Part shown: positions 54,645-63,893 of the stretch, piece by piece
Layout of the letters: each line of letters opens with the position of its first letter
Position numbering within the stretch: the stretch's first letter is position 1
Assembly: GCF_900172315.1 (NCBI RefSeq)
Contig: NZ_FWFV01000001.1
Location: 62,001-126,000, forward strand
Reading direction: 5' to 3'
Length of the DNA stretch: 64,000 nucleotides
Source: Palleronia marisminoris
GTDB taxonomy: Bacteria > Pseudomonadota > Alphaproteobacteria > Rhodobacterales > Rhodobacteraceae
Program-made: the position numbers and the translations under genes
Notes under the pieces: model-generated
Told to the model about the DNA's origin: nothing
Database searches by the model: none
What the model saw: only the letters and a program-made list of their open reading frames with translations

Positions 54645-56101
54645 TACTCATACTGCTCCCGGTAGCGGCGCACGACGACGAGCGCGATGACGTTGAGCCC
54701 GAGGGTGATGACGAAAAGCGTCAGGCCAAGCGCGAAGGCGACCAGCGTCTCGGGCGATGCGAAGTTGGTGTCGCCGGTCAACTGGCTGACGATCTTGACG
54801 GTGACGGTGGTCATGGCCTCGAACGGGTTGAGCGACAGCCGTGCCGCGGCCCCTGCCCCGAGCACTACGATCATGGTCTCGCCGATGGCGCGCGATGCGG
54901 CCAGCAGGATCGCCCCGACGATCCCCGGTAGCGCGGCCGGGATGACGACCTGGCGAATGGTCTCGGCCTTCGTGGCGCCGAGGCCAAGCGAGCCGTCGCG
55001 CATCGTCTGCGGAACCGCCGAGATGATGTCGTCCGACAGCGACGAGACGAAGGGGATCAGCATGATGCCCATCACCAATCCCGCCGTCATGACGGATGAC
55101 CCCGAGTTGCCGAGGCCCATCGGCTGCGCGAAGTAGTCGCGCAGCATTGGACCGACGACCAGCAGCGCGAAAAGGCCATAGACGATGGTCGGGATGCCGG
55201 CCAGCACCTCGATCAGGGGCTTGGCGATCGCGCGGAACCGGCGGCTGGCATATTCCGACAGGTAAATCGCCGAGAACAAGCCGATGGGCACGGCGACCAG
55301 CAGCGCGATGAGCGAGATGTACATCGTGCCCCAGAGCAGCGGGATGATCCCGAGGTCGGAGTTGCCGCGGAAGTTCGGGGCCCACTGCGTGCCGAAGAAG
55401 AAGTCGGTAATCGGGTATTGGCGGAAGAAGTTGATCGACTCGAAGAGCATCGACAGCACGATGCCGACGGTCGTCAGGATCGCGATGCACGCAGAGGCGA
55501 GGAGCAGGGCCTTGATGACCCCCTCGACCTGGTTGCGCGCCCTCTTGTCGCGGTGGACGCGCGACAGGTTGATGGCGAATCCCGCGACGGCGGCCACGAG
55601 AGCCACGATCGTCATGAACAGCCGGCCGGTCGACTCGAGGGTGCGGAACTGGCGTGCCGCATCGAGGACTTCGGGGCGCACGTCGGACCCCAGCGCGAAG
55701 CCGATCTCGCCCAGGCGAGCCCGAATATCGCCGTCTGTCGTCAGGTCCGTGATCTCCCGGCCCGTGATCCGGCCCATCTCCTGCAACTGCTCGAGCCCGG
55801 AGGCGAGCCGTTGCACGTCGTTCATGACAAGGCCGAGGGTCGATCCCTCGGGGATCGCGTCCGCCGGTATTGCACCCGACACGCGCGTATCGATCAGCAG
55901 TGGCTGCACGAAGAGCCAAACGGCCAGCACAAATAGCGCCGGGATGAGCGCAGAAAGAGCGACACCGGCGCCGTAGTAGTTCGGGCGCGAGTGCAGCAGC
56001 GTGGGATTGCCCTCGACCGACGAAAGCGCGTTGCGGCGCCCCAGGAGGAAGCCCACTGCGGCGAGTCCCAGCAAGGCAATGATGATCCAGAACACCGGCA
56101 T
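54644..56101 (-). CDS. pstC: PstC phosphate permease with extended N-terminus
   Basis: A 485-residue inner-membrane subunit partnering PstA. Two N-terminal membrane helices (about 3-20 and 48-70) are followed by a hydrophilic region (about 75-160) and then the BPD_transp_1 core with FFFGTQWAPNF, PIGLFSAIYLSEYASRRFRA (20 shown), EVLAGIPTIVYGLFALLVVG (20 shown) and the coupling loop DGSLGLGATKAETIRQVVIP (20 shown). The extension resembles DUF3708-containing PstC proteins. The start at 56101 (MPVFWIII) begins right at the first helix. Confidence 0.95.
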   Translation of the reverse strand: MPVFWIIIALLGLAAVGFLLGRRNALSSVEGNPTLLHSRPNYYGAGVALSALIPALFVLAVWLFVQPLLIDTRVSGAIPADAIPEGSTLGLVMNDVQRLASGLEQLQEMGRITGREITDLTTDGDIRARLGEIGFALGSDVRPEVLDAARQFRTLESTGRLFMTIVALVAAVAGFAINLSRVHRDKRARNQVEGVIKALLLASACIAILTTVGIVLSMLFESINFFRQYPITDFFFGTQWAPNFRGNSDLGIIPLLWGTMYISLIALLVAVPIGLFSAIYLSEYASRRFRAIAKPLIEVLAGIPTIVYGLFALLVVGPMLRDYFAQPMGLGNSGSSVMTAGLVMGIMLIPFVSSLSDDIISAVPQTMRDGSLGLGATKAETIRQVVIPAALPGIVGAILLAASRAIGETMIVVLGAGAAARLSLNPFEAMTTVTVKIVSQLTGDTNFASPETLVAFALGLTLFVITLGLNVIALVVVRRYREQYE

Positions 56102-56133
56102 GGCTGGCCCGATTTGTTGGGTGGAAAAGCAGA

Positions 56134-56159
56134 GGTGGCCCGCCCTGCGGCAGGCCACC
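56134..56159 (-). terminator. Intercistronic hairpin between pstS and pstC
   Basis: GGTGGCC and GGCCACC pair across a short inner stem (GCC/GGC) to form a 26-base hairpin, followed on the minus strand by TCTGCTTTT. As in other binding-protein operons it probably raises pstS mRNA over the membrane genes. Confidence 0.7.
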
Positions 56160-56178
56160 CCGTTTCAGTTCAGAGGAC

Positions 56179-57225
56179 TCAGGAGGCTTCCTGCGACATG
56201 GTCGTCTCGTTCTCGATCTTCTGCTGGGTCTGCGCCAGCTCGGGATCGGGGACGAGGCCGTAATCGGCAAGCGGGCCACCCTGGCCGGCAACCTGATCGT
56301 TCACGAAGAACGCGGCGAACTCCTTCAGGCCGGGGATGACTCCGATGTGGGCCTTCTTGACGTAGAAGTACAGCGGACGCGACACCGGGTATTCGCCCGA
56401 CGAGATCGTCTCGGTCGAGGGCTCCACGCCGCCCATCGTGGCGACGTTGAGCACGTCGGTGTTGTTCTCGTAGAACGACAGGCCGAACACGCCGACGCCG
56501 TTGGGGTTCGACTCGATGCGGGCGAGGGTCTCGGTGTAGTCGCCGTCGATGTCCACGGCGGCGCCATCGTTGCGGACGGCCATGCAGGCCTCTTCCGTGG
56601 CATCCTCATCCATGCCCATGTCCATCATCGACTGCATGGCACCGGAGTCTTCGCAGCCCTGCAGGATCACCTTTTCTTCGAACACTTCACGGGTGCCGTG
56701 CTTGGTGCCGGGGATGAAGGCGAGGATCTCGACGTCGGGCAGCGAGCTGTCGACATCGGTCCAGTTGGTGTTCGGGTTCGCCACCATCTCGCCGTCCTGC
56801 GGCAGCTCGGCGGCCATGGCCTGGTACCACTGGGCCGGCTCGAACGCGGTGAACTCGGGACCACCCTGCTGGCTGGCGAAGACGATGCCGTCATAGCCAA
56901 TGCGCACTTCGATGATGTCGTTCACGCCGTTGGCGGCGCAGGCCTCGATCTCGGTGTCGCGGATGGGGCGCGAGGCGTTGGCGATGTCGATTGTGTTCTC
57001 GCCGACGCCTTCACAGAACTGCTTCAGACCGGCAGAGGATCCGCCCGACTGGATGACGGGGGTGGGAAAATCGTAGGATTCGCCGAAGGCTTCCGCCACG
57101 ATGTTGGCGTAAGGAAGAACGGTCGAAGAGCCGGCCACCTGAACCTGCTCGCGGCCCTGGGCCGAAGCGGCGGTGGCGGCAGCGGCAAGGATTGCCACGG
57201 ACGCGGTGGTTTTGACGAAGGACAT
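56179..57225 (-). CDS. pstS: PstS periplasmic phosphate-binding protein
   Basis: A 348-residue phosphate-binding protein with a signal peptide (1-22, cleavage after ASAQ). The ligand loops VAGSSTVLPYA and IQSGGSSAGLKQFCEG and the DIANASRPI motif are standard for the PstS superfamily, along with EYPVSRPLYFYVKK near the end. An internal segment (about 185-220) is rich in Met, Asp and Cys (QGCEDSGAMQSMMDMGMDED, 20 shown) and looks like a lineage-specific loop. It is the first gene of the pst operon downstream of a Pho box array. Confidence 0.95.
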   Translation of the reverse strand: MSFVKTTASVAILAAAATAASAQGREQVQVAGSSTVLPYANIVAEAFGESYDFPTPVIQSGGSSAGLKQFCEGVGENTIDIANASRPIRDTEIEACAANGVNDIIEVRIGYDGIVFASQQGGPEFTAFEPAQWYQAMAAELPQDGEMVANPNTNWTDVDSSLPDVEILAFIPGTKHGTREVFEEKVILQGCEDSGAMQSMMDMGMDEDATEEACMAVRNDGAAVDIDGDYTETLARIESNPNGVGVFGLSFYENNTDVLNVATMGGVEPSTETISSGEYPVSRPLYFYVKKAHIGVIPGLKEFAAFFVNDQVAGQGGPLADYGLVPDPELAQTQQKIENETTMSQEAS

Positions 57226-57294
57226 TGGGGACTCCTGTGTGTTCTTCGATTCGACCGCCCACGTGGCGGCCTTGAGCGCTCCCTACGCCCGATC

Positions 57295-57335
57295 GTTGAC
57301 GTGTATGTAACGTGAATGTAACGGCTTCATGACAA
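57295..57335 (-). promoter_or_regulatory. Pho box array upstream of pstS
   Basis: On the minus strand CGTTACA occurs twice with 11-bp spacing (57317-57323 and 57306-57312), followed 11 bp later by CGTCAAC (57295-57301) and preceded at 12 bp by TTGTCAT (57329-57335). PhoB dimers bind 7-bp direct repeats separated by 4 bp, exactly this phasing. The array is about 70 bp before the pstS start and inside the phoR-pstS gap, so pstS has its own phosphate-controlled promoter. Confidence 0.85.
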
Positions 57336-57351
57336 AGGTCTTGACCTTGGG

Positions 57352-58377
57352 TCAAGGTTCCCGCGGCAGGCACACGGTGAAGACGCTGCCCTCGCCTTCG
57401 CTCGACGCGATGCGCAGCCTGCCCCGGTGGCGCGAGACGACGTGCTTCACGATCGCCAACCCCAGCCCGGTCCCGCCCACCTCGCGCGAGCGGTGGGTAT
57501 CGACGCGATAGAACCGCTCCGTCAGGCGCGGCAAGTGCATCGAATCGATGCCGGGGCCGTCGTCGATGACGTCCACGACCACGCCCGGGCGGCGCAGCTC
57601 GACGATCTGCTCGCGCTCGGCGAGACGCAGCTCGACCCGCTTGGCGCCATACTTGATCGCGTTTTCCACGAGGTTCGAGAATACCTGCCGGAGCTGATCG
57701 GCGTCGCCATTGATCAGCACCGGGTCGGCCGGCCGATCGAAGATGACCGTCACGCCCGTCGCCTCGGCCTTGCCCGACAGCATGGTCAGGACGGATGCGA
57801 GGACCAGCGCCACGTCCGCGGTACCGCGCGGGCGCATCCGCTCCGACGCCTCGACCCGGCTGAGCGAGAGCAGATCCTCGACCAGCCGGTGCATCCGCTG
57901 CGCCTCGCGGTCCATGGTGGACAGGAACCGCTCGCGCGCGGCGGCGTCGTCGCGGGCGGGACCGCGCAGCGTTTCGATGAAGCCGATCATGGCGGTCAGG
58001 GGCGTCTTGAGCTCGTGGCTGACATTGGCCACGAAGTCGCGCCGCATCTGGTCGACCTCTTCCGTGGCCGAGAAATCCTCGAACGTCACGAGGATCGCGT
58101 CGCCCAGCATCCTGACCTGCGCCTTCCACGTCGTGTCGCGCCCGTCGCGCCGCGCGAGGTAGCGCGCGTGGGCGCTTTCCGCGCCGCGCTGGACGGCTTC
58201 GATGGCCTCGATGATCGACGGCTGCCGGATAGCCACCGCGTAGTGCCGCCCGAGCGTGCCGGGCCCGAGCAGCATGTCGGCGGCCGCATTCGCGGCGTCG
58301 ATCCGCTGCGACGGCCCGATCAGGACCACTGGATTGTGGAGGGCCCGGATCAGGTCTGTCGCCAGCGGCATCGCCAT
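57352..58377 (-). CDS. phoR: PhoR-type histidine kinase without membrane segments
   Basis: A 341-residue kinase that phosphorylates PhoB in low phosphate. A PAS-like domain (about 5-100) is followed by the dimerisation helix with phospho-acceptor His121 in NVSHELKTPLTAMIGFIETL (20 shown) and a HATPase domain (N box LVENAIKYGA, G1 DVIDDGPGID, G2 GGTGLGLAIVKHV). Unlike E. coli PhoR, no N-terminal membrane helices are present; the open frame gives no room for them because the preceding gene ends 4 bp upstream. RBS GGGAG overlaps that gene's end. It must sense Pst/PhoU status from the cytoplasm. Confidence 0.93.
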   Translation of the reverse strand: MAMPLATDLIRALHNPVVLIGPSQRIDAANAAADMLLGPGTLGRHYAVAIRQPSIIEAIEAVQRGAESAHARYLARRDGRDTTWKAQVRMLGDAILVTFEDFSATEEVDQMRRDFVANVSHELKTPLTAMIGFIETLRGPARDDAAARERFLSTMDREAQRMHRLVEDLLSLSRVEASERMRPRGTADVALVLASVLTMLSGKAEATGVTVIFDRPADPVLINGDADQLRQVFSNLVENAIKYGAKRVELRLAEREQIVELRRPGVVVDVIDDGPGIDSMHLPRLTERFYRVDTHRSREVGGTGLGLAIVKHVVSRHRGRLRIASSEGEGSVFTVCLPREP

Positions 58378-58381
58378 GGCC

Positions 58382-59554
58382 CTACTCCCGCGCCGCGGCG
58401 CGAACGGCTGCCTCGAACTCGTCGCAGAGCATCTCCGCCGGCTCGATCCCGACGGAGACGCGGAACACGCCCTCGCCCAGTCCGAGGGCCTCGCGCCGTT
58501 CTGGCGTCAGCGCCCGGTGCGAGGATGTCGCGGGGTGGCTGATCGTCGTCGCCACGTCGCCAAGCGTCGGGGCGAAGGCGATCTGTTCCGCCGCCCGCAC
58601 CAGGCGGTTGGCCGCGGGGCGCCCGCCGTCGATCTCGAACGTGACCATGTTGCCGAAGCGCCCCTGCAAGAGGTCACTCGCGCGCGCATGATCGGGATGG
58701 TCCGGCCGGCCCGGATAGAGCACCCGACGCACCCCCGGCAGCCCGTCGAGCCGTTCCGCCAGCAGCGCGGCGGTCGCCTCGGCCCGATCATATCGCAGCT
58801 CGAAACTGTAGAGGCCGCGCTCGGCCAGCCAGCAATCGAACGGGCTGGGCGTCAGGCCGAGCGTCGTCGCGAAAACCCGCATCCGCGCCGTTAGCTCCGG
58901 GTCGGTGGCCGCGATGTAGCCCAGTGTCACGTCGGCGTGACCGGCCAGCAGCTTGGTGACCGAATGCAGGACGATATCTGCGCCGTGTTCCGCAGGCCGG
59001 ATGGAGCGCGGCGTGGTGAAGGTGTTGTCCACCACCAGAAGCGCCCCCTGCCCCTTCGCGATCTCGGCAATCGCGTCGAGGTCGGCGACCCTCAGCCCCG
59101 GATTCGACACCGTCTCGACCAGGATCATCCGCGTCTCGGGCCGGATCGCGGCGCGGACCGCGTCGGCATCGGTGACGTCGGCCAGGGTCGTTGCAATGCC
59201 GAAGCGAGGCAGGTCGTCGGCCATCATACGCAGCGATCGGCCATAGAGGCGATCCGCCCCCACCACGTGATCGCCGGTTTTCAACAGCCCCATCAGCGCG
59301 CATGTGACGGCGGCCATTCCCGAACCGACGACCAGCCCGCCTGTCAGCCCTTCGAGAGCGTCGATCTTGCGCGCCAGCACCTCGGCATTGGGATGCGCCT
59401 CGCGGGCATAGGTGAAGCCGGCCTCGCGCCCCTCGTAGATCGCGTCGAGCGCGTCGGGGCTTTCGGCGCCATAGACGACCGACGGTTGCAACGGCGTACC
59501 GAGCGCGCGGGCGGTGCCCTCGGGCCAGGGCATGCGGCGGACGACGGTGCTCAT
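58382..59554 (-). CDS. Cys/Met metabolism PLP-dependent enzyme (sulfhydrylase or gamma-lyase type)
   Basis: A 390-residue fold-type I enzyme of the trans-sulfuration family. Features are [20 protein letters not shown] (20 shown), [19 protein letters not shown], the LYGRS phosphate loop, [22 protein letters not shown] and the PLP lysine Lys201 in [16 protein letters not shown]. The family includes O-acyl-homoserine sulfhydrylase (MetZ/MetY), cystathionine gamma-synthase and gamma-lyase; motifs visible here do not separate them. With MetA predicted to make O-acetylhomoserine, a direct sulfhydrylation role is plausible. ATGA overlap with the carbonic anhydrase gene upstream. Confidence 0.88.
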   Translation of the reverse strand: MSTVVRRMPWPEGTARALGTPLQPSVVYGAESPDALDAIYEGREAGFTYAREAHPNAEVLARKIDALEGLTGGLVVGSGMAAVTCALMGLLKTGDHVVGADRLYGRSLRMMADDLPRFGIATTLADVTDADAVRAAIRPETRMILVETVSNPGLRVADLDAIAEIAKGQGALLVVDNTFTTPRSIRPAEHGADIVLHSVTKLLAGHADVTLGYIAATDPELTARMRVFATTLGLTPSPFDCWLAERGLYSFELRYDRAEATAALLAERLDGLPGVRRVLYPGRPDHPDHARASDLLQGRFGNMVTFEIDGGRPAANRLVRAAEQIAFAPTLGDVATTISHPATSSHRALTPERREALGLGEGVFRVSVGIEPAEMLCDEFEAAVRAAARE

Positions 59555-60072
59555 GTCAGCGGCGTCAGGGTCGAGGCGAAGCGCGCGGCGTTCTCCTGGT
59601 AGTGCAGCGCCGAGGCCTTCAGCATCTGGATCGCCTGCGCGTCAAGCTGGCGAACCACCTTCCCGGGCGCACCGAGGACAAGGCTGCCATCCGGGATTTC
59701 CTTTCCTTCCGTCACCAGGGCCCCTGCCCCGATCAAGCAGTTCTTGCCGATCTTTGCGCCGTTCAGCACCGTCGCGCACATGCCGATCAGGCTTTCGTCG
59801 CCGATGGTGCAGCCATGCAGCATCGCCTTGTGGCCGATGGTGCAGTCCTGCCCGATGGTCAGCGGAAAGCCCATATCCGTATGCAGGACGCAGTTCTCCT
59901 GGATGTTCGAGCCCTCGCCCACGACGATCTCTTCGTTGTCGCCGCGCAGGGTCGCGCCGAACCAGATGGATGCCTTGGCGCGAAGGATGATCTTGCCGAT
60001 GACGTTGGCATCGGGGGCGACCCAGACGCCGTTCTCCAACATCGGGGTGTTGCCGCCCAGATCGTAGATCAT
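59551..60072 (-). CDS. Gamma-class carbonic anhydrase-like hexapeptide protein
   Basis: A 173-residue trimeric left-handed beta-helix protein. Metal-binding His64, His81 and His86 ([21 protein letters not shown]) are all present, as in Cam-type carbonic anhydrases and their PaaY/YrdA relatives. The C-terminal helix follows from [12 protein letters not shown]. Activity as a true carbonic anhydrase is not certain for this group. The gene overlaps gmk by four bases upstream and the PLP enzyme gene downstream. Confidence 0.92.
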   Translation of the reverse strand: MIYDLGGNTPMLENGVWVAPDANVIGKIILRAKASIWFGATLRGDNEEIVVGEGSNIQENCVLHTDMGFPLTIGQDCTIGHKAMLHGCTIGDESLIGMCATVLNGAKIGKNCLIGAGALVTEGKEIPDGSLVLGAPGKVVRQLDAQAIQMLKASALHYQENAARFASTLTPLT

Positions 60073-60713
60073 ACCAGCTCCTCGAATTCCTGTTGCAGCT
60101 TGCGGACATGGTCGTTCAGCCCCGGCTGCTGCGTCCGACGCAGCCGTTGCGCCGTGATGATGGTTTTCAGACGCGCCTCGGTCTCGTCGAGATCGTCGTT
60201 CACCAGAACGAAGTCATAGCCGCCCCAGTGGCTGATCTCGTCCCAGCTCTTTTCCATGCGCTTTGCGATGGTCTCGGACGTGTCCTTGGCCCGCGTTTCC
60301 AACCGGCGGCGCAGTTCGGGGATCGAGGGCGGCAAAAGGAAGATCGACAGCGTATTGAGCCCCAGGTCCGAGTTCTCGATCTGCTGCGCGCCCTGCCAGT
60401 CGATGTCGAACAGCACGTCGCGCCCCTCGGCGATCGCCTCCGAAACCGGGCCCTTCGGCGAGCCGTAGAAATTGCCGAAGACATGGGCGTGTTCCAGCAT
60501 CTCGCCCTCTGTCACGGCGCGCTTGAAGTCGGCATCGCTGACAAAGACGTAGTCTTGCCCCTCCACCTCGCCCTCGCGCGGCGGGCGCGTCGTGGCCGAG
60601 ACCGAGAACGACAGGCTGGGATCCCACGCCATGAGCCGTTTCGCGAGGGTGGACTTGCCGGCGCCCGAGGGCGACGAGAGGATGATCAACAGGCCGCGCC
60701 GGGTCTGGGGCAA
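60069..60713 (-). CDS. gmk: Gmk guanylate kinase
   Basis: Phosphorylates GMP to GDP. The 214-residue protein has the P-loop [11 protein letters not shown] (12-22), [20 protein letters not shown] (20 shown), the GMP-binding [15 protein letters not shown] and [13 protein letters not shown]. The reading frame offers only TTG (60713) as a plausible start, four bases after the yicC stop, since no ATG or GTG occurs before the P-loop. A TTG start lowers expected initiation, perhaps coupled to yicC translation. Confidence 0.95.
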   Translation of the reverse strand: MPQTRRGLLIILSSPSGAGKSTLAKRLMAWDPSLSFSVSATTRPPREGEVEGQDYVFVSDADFKRAVTEGEMLEHAHVFGNFYGSPKGPVSEAIAEGRDVLFDIDWQGAQQIENSDLGLNTLSIFLLPPSIPELRRRLETRAKDTSETIAKRMEKSWDEISHWGGYDFVLVNDDLDETEARLKTIITAQRLRRTQQPGLNDHVRKLQQEFEELV

Positions 60714-60717
60714 GGGG

Positions 60718-61599
60718 TCACTCCACGTTCTGAACCTGCTCGCGGAGTTGATCTATCACGGTTTTGAGGTCAAGCCCGACCGCCGTGAGGGCCGCATCCT
60801 GCGACTTGGAACAGAGCGTGTTCGCCTCGCGATTGAACTCCTGCATCAGGAAGTCGAGCTTGCGCCCCTTCGGCCCCTTCCCCCGCACCAGCGCCTTGCC
60901 GGCCTCGACATGGGCCCGCAGCCGGTCGAGCTCTTCGGTGATGTCCTGCTTCATCGCCAGCAGCGCGAGTTCCTGCGCCAGACGCGCCTCGTCCACCTGA
61001 ACCTCCGCCGTCAGGCGGGCAATTGCCGCGCGAAGCTGGTCGCCCTGCGCCTCCTGTCGGGCGGCCGCAGCCGCGGCGGCGCGCGAGACGAGGTCGGCGA
61101 TCTCGTCCAGCCGCTGCATCAGGATCGGGTCCAGCGCCTGCCCTTCGATCGCGCGCGATTCGAGGAACGCGGGCAGGATCTCGGCGTCGAACTGCGCCAG
61201 AAGCGCCTCGGCCAGCGCCGTCTCATCCTCTCCAGACAGCGGCTCCGTACCGACCCGCAGCGCCAGGACGTCCGCCGCCGTCAACGCGGCGAGCTGCCGG
61301 CCCTGCCGCGCGGCCACCTGCTCGACCGCCGCCAGTTGGGCCAGCGCGCGCTCGATCGCCAGCGGGTCGACTCCCTCGCCCGCGCCGTCGCGGGTGAGGC
61401 GAAGCGACAGGCTTACGCTGCCCCGTGACAGCGCCGCCTGCAGACGGGCCCGCAACCCGGCGTCGAGACCTGTAATCCAGTCCGGAACGCGCAGGCGCAG
61501 GTCGAGCCCCTTGCCGTTCACCGCGCGCAGTTCCCACGCCCAACTCCAGCCGGGAGCGGCGCCCGTCGCACTGGCGAAGCCCGTCATAGATCCTGTCAT
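60718..61599 (-). CDS. YicC-family endoribonuclease-like protein
   Basis: A 293-residue YicC/YloC protein. The N-terminus [10 protein letters not shown] and [20 protein letters not shown] (20 shown) and the C-terminal DUF1732 part with [20 protein letters not shown] (20 shown) and [17 protein letters not shown] are typical. E. coli YicC is reported as an endoribonuclease acting on small RNA. The start at 61599 or 61587 is equally possible. It is upstream of gmk, as in many bacteria. Confidence 0.93.
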   Translation of the reverse strand: MTGSMTGFASATGAAPGWSWAWELRAVNGKGLDLRLRVPDWITGLDAGLRARLQAALSRGSVSLSLRLTRDGAGEGVDPLAIERALAQLAAVEQVAARQGRQLAALTAADVLALRVGTEPLSGEDETALAEALLAQFDAEILPAFLESRAIEGQALDPILMQRLDEIADLVSRAAAAAAARQEAQGDQLRAAIARLTAEVQVDEARLAQELALLAMKQDITEELDRLRAHVEAGKALVRGKGPKGRKLDFLMQEFNREANTLCSKSQDAALTAVGLDLKTVIDQLREQVQNVE

Positions 61600-61732
61600 T
61601 CCGTTAACCTTCGAACTAATTTGCAGCAGATTTTCGATAACTGCCATGCTATCTTCTTACTCAAAGGCGGACGCTCCGAGTTCAAGACCCGAACCGGCGG
61701 ATCGCCCGAAATGAAAACAGGAAGATGGCAGC

Positions 61733-62377
61733 ATGAACAGCAGCGATACGATCATCGACCTCAAGGATCGGCGCGTGGGACGCGCGGAACGGGATCGTGA
61801 CGGACTTCTGACCTATTGGCGCGAGATCGGCGGCGGCTCGGACGTGCCCCGTCGCGACGATATCGACCCGGCGCGCATCGCCCCGTGCCTGTCGCGCATC
61901 GTGGTGCTCGAGCGGATCGCCCCGCGCCAGGCGCGGATTCGGCTGGCAGGACAGGCGGTCGGCCAGGGCTTCGGGATCGAGTCCCGCGGCATGCCGATCT
62001 CGAGCCTGATCACGCCCGCGTCGCGCGAGTGGCTCGGCGAGTCGATCGAGGCGCTTTTCGACGACCCCGCCCGGATCGAGTTGGGCCTCTCAGGCCCGCG
62101 CACGACGTTCCGCAAGCGGCTGACAGGCTCGATGATGCTGCTTCCGCTCCGCGACCGCGAGGACCGGATCACCCGCGCCATCGGCTACGTGGAGATGCCG
62201 GAACGGCGTACCACATCGCCGATCCGGTTCGAGATTTCGGGCGAGAAGCGCGAAACCGTCTCTACCCGGGCAACGCGCCCGCCGATGGACGAGCCCGATC
62301 TGCCCGATTTCGAGGCCATCGACCGAGCCCGCGACGTCGCGCGCCGCCGGGCTTCCTTCCACGTCATAACGGACTGA
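61733..62377 (+). CDS. PAS_5-type small PAS-domain protein
   Basis: A 214-residue cytoplasmic protein with one PAS-like domain (about residues 20-155) of the PAS_5/DUF1457 type common in Rhodobacterales: LTYWREIGGGSDVPRRDDID (20 shown), IAPCLSRIVVLERIAPRQAR (20 shown) with RLAGQAVGQGFG, then GSMMLLPLRDREDRITRAIG (20 shown). No output domain is seen; the C-terminal 50 residues are charged. Its role is unknown, possibly a signalling partner. It is divergent from yicC and convergent with the DAHP synthase gene. Confidence 0.85.
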   Translation: MNSSDTIIDLKDRRVGRAERDRDGLLTYWREIGGGSDVPRRDDIDPARIAPCLSRIVVLERIAPRQARIRLAGQAVGQGFGIESRGMPISSLITPASREWLGESIEALFDDPARIELGLSGPRTTFRKRLTGSMMLLPLRDREDRITRAIGYVEMPERRTTSPIRFEISGEKRETVSTRATRPPMDEPDLPDFEAIDRARDVARRRASFHVITD

Positions 62378-62388
62378 GCGCCGGCCGA

Positions 62389-63765
62389 TCAGGCCGACGC
62401 CACCTGCGCGGCCGCACTGCGCGGCGCGCGCATCAGCTGGTTCACGAGGAAGGCAAGCTCCAGCGCCTGCGAGGCGTTGAGGCGCGGGTCGCAGGCCGTG
62501 TGGTAGCGATCCGACAGGTCCTCGTCGGTCAGCGCGCGCAGGCCGCCGGTGCATTCGGTCACGTCCTGTCCCGTCATCTCGAAATGGACGCCGCCGGGCG
62601 TGGTGCCCTTCTCGCCATGCACGCGGAAGAACTCTTGCACCTCGCCCAGCACGTTCTCGAACGGGCGGGTCTTGTAACCAGTGGCGGACTTGATCGTGTT
62701 GCCGTGCATCGGGTCGCAGGTCCAGACGACCTTGGCGCCCATCTCTTCGACCGTGTCGATCAGGCGCGGCAGATGTTCTTCGACCTTGTCGGCGCCGAAG
62801 CGGGTGATGAGCATCAAGCGCCCGGCATCGTCCAGCTTGCCGTTCATCAGCGTGTCGATCAGGACCTTCAGGTCCTCGCTCGACGTGGTGGGACCGCATT
62901 TCAGGCCGATGGGGTTGATGACCTGGCGGCAGAAATCGACATGCGCGCCGTCGGGTTGGCGGGTGCGGTCACCGATCCAGATCAGGTGGCCCGATCCCGC
63001 GACCAGCTCGCCCGTCATCGGGTCGGTCCGGGTCAGCCCCTCTTCATACTCCAGCAGAAGCGCCTCGTGGCTCGAGTAGAAGTCCACTGTCGCCAGTTCC
63101 TCGGCCTTGCGGGGGCTGAGCCCTGCGGCACGGATGAAATCGAGCGTGTCCTGCAGCGCGTTCGCGATGTCGCGGTAAGCTTCGGCCTTGTCCTCGGCAG
63201 TGAAGTCCAGCGTCCACTGGTGAACCTTGTTCACGTCGGCAAAGCCGCCCTTTGCCATCCCGCGCAGCATGTTCAGCGTCGCGGCGGACTGGGTGTAGGC
63301 CTGCAGCATCCGCTCGGGATCGGGCACGCGGGCGGCTTCGGTGAAGTCGAACCCGTTGATGATGTCGCCGCGGTAGCTGGGAAGCTCGACCTCGCCGACC
63401 TTCTCGGTCGGGGCCGAGCGCGGCTTGGCGAACTGTCCGGCGATGCGGCCGACCTTCACCACCGGCACCTTGGCGCCGTAGGTCAGGACCATTGCCATCT
63501 GCAGCATGACCTTGAAGAAGTCGCGCACCTGGTCCGCGCCGAACTGGTCGAAGCTCTCGGCGCAATCGCCGCCCTGAAGCAGGAACGCCTCGCCCCGGCT
63601 CACGGCGGCCAGCTCGGTGCGCAGGCGACGGGCCTCGTCGGCGAAGACCAGCGGAGGAAGCTGCCGCAGCCGCGCCTCGACCGCCCGGAGCGCGGTCGGG
63701 TCGGTATAGACGGGCATCTGGATCCGTTCGCGATCGCGCCAGCTCGAAATAGCGGATGTCGGCAT
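62389..63765 (-). CDS. aroG: Class II 3-deoxy-D-arabino-heptulosonate-7-phosphate synthase
   Basis: First enzyme of the shikimate pathway (PEP plus erythrose 4-phosphate). The 458-residue length and motifs are those of plant-like class II enzymes: FLLQGGDCAESFDQFGAD with metal-binding Cys68, GRIAGQFAKPRS, FYSSHEALLLEYEEGLTR, SGHLIWIGDRTRQPDGAHVD (20 shown), NPIGLKCGPTT, VWTCDPMHGNT and DQ-like TACDPRLNASQALEL. The ATG at 63765 has a GGGGAG site ten bases upstream. It stands alone, divergent from the regulator at the window end. Confidence 0.96.
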   Translation of the reverse strand: MPTSAISSWRDRERIQMPVYTDPTALRAVEARLRQLPPLVFADEARRLRTELAAVSRGEAFLLQGGDCAESFDQFGADQVRDFFKVMLQMAMVLTYGAKVPVVKVGRIAGQFAKPRSAPTEKVGEVELPSYRGDIINGFDFTEAARVPDPERMLQAYTQSAATLNMLRGMAKGGFADVNKVHQWTLDFTAEDKAEAYRDIANALQDTLDFIRAAGLSPRKAEELATVDFYSSHEALLLEYEEGLTRTDPMTGELVAGSGHLIWIGDRTRQPDGAHVDFCRQVINPIGLKCGPTTSSEDLKVLIDTLMNGKLDDAGRLMLITRFGADKVEEHLPRLIDTVEEMGAKVVWTCDPMHGNTIKSATGYKTRPFENVLGEVQEFFRVHGEKGTTPGGVHFEMTGQDVTECTGGLRALTDEDLSDRYHTACDPRLNASQALELAFLVNQLMRAPRSAAAQVASA

Positions 63766-63893
63766 CGCCCATGCTCCCCACGGCCAAAAGACTGGGTTCG
63801 TTCTATACCCGCAGCCGGCCTTGTTGCAAACCCGTGTCTTCCCTTTCGCGCCGCCTCTTGCGCAGGCCCGCGAAATGGTGCTTCGGTCGATGG

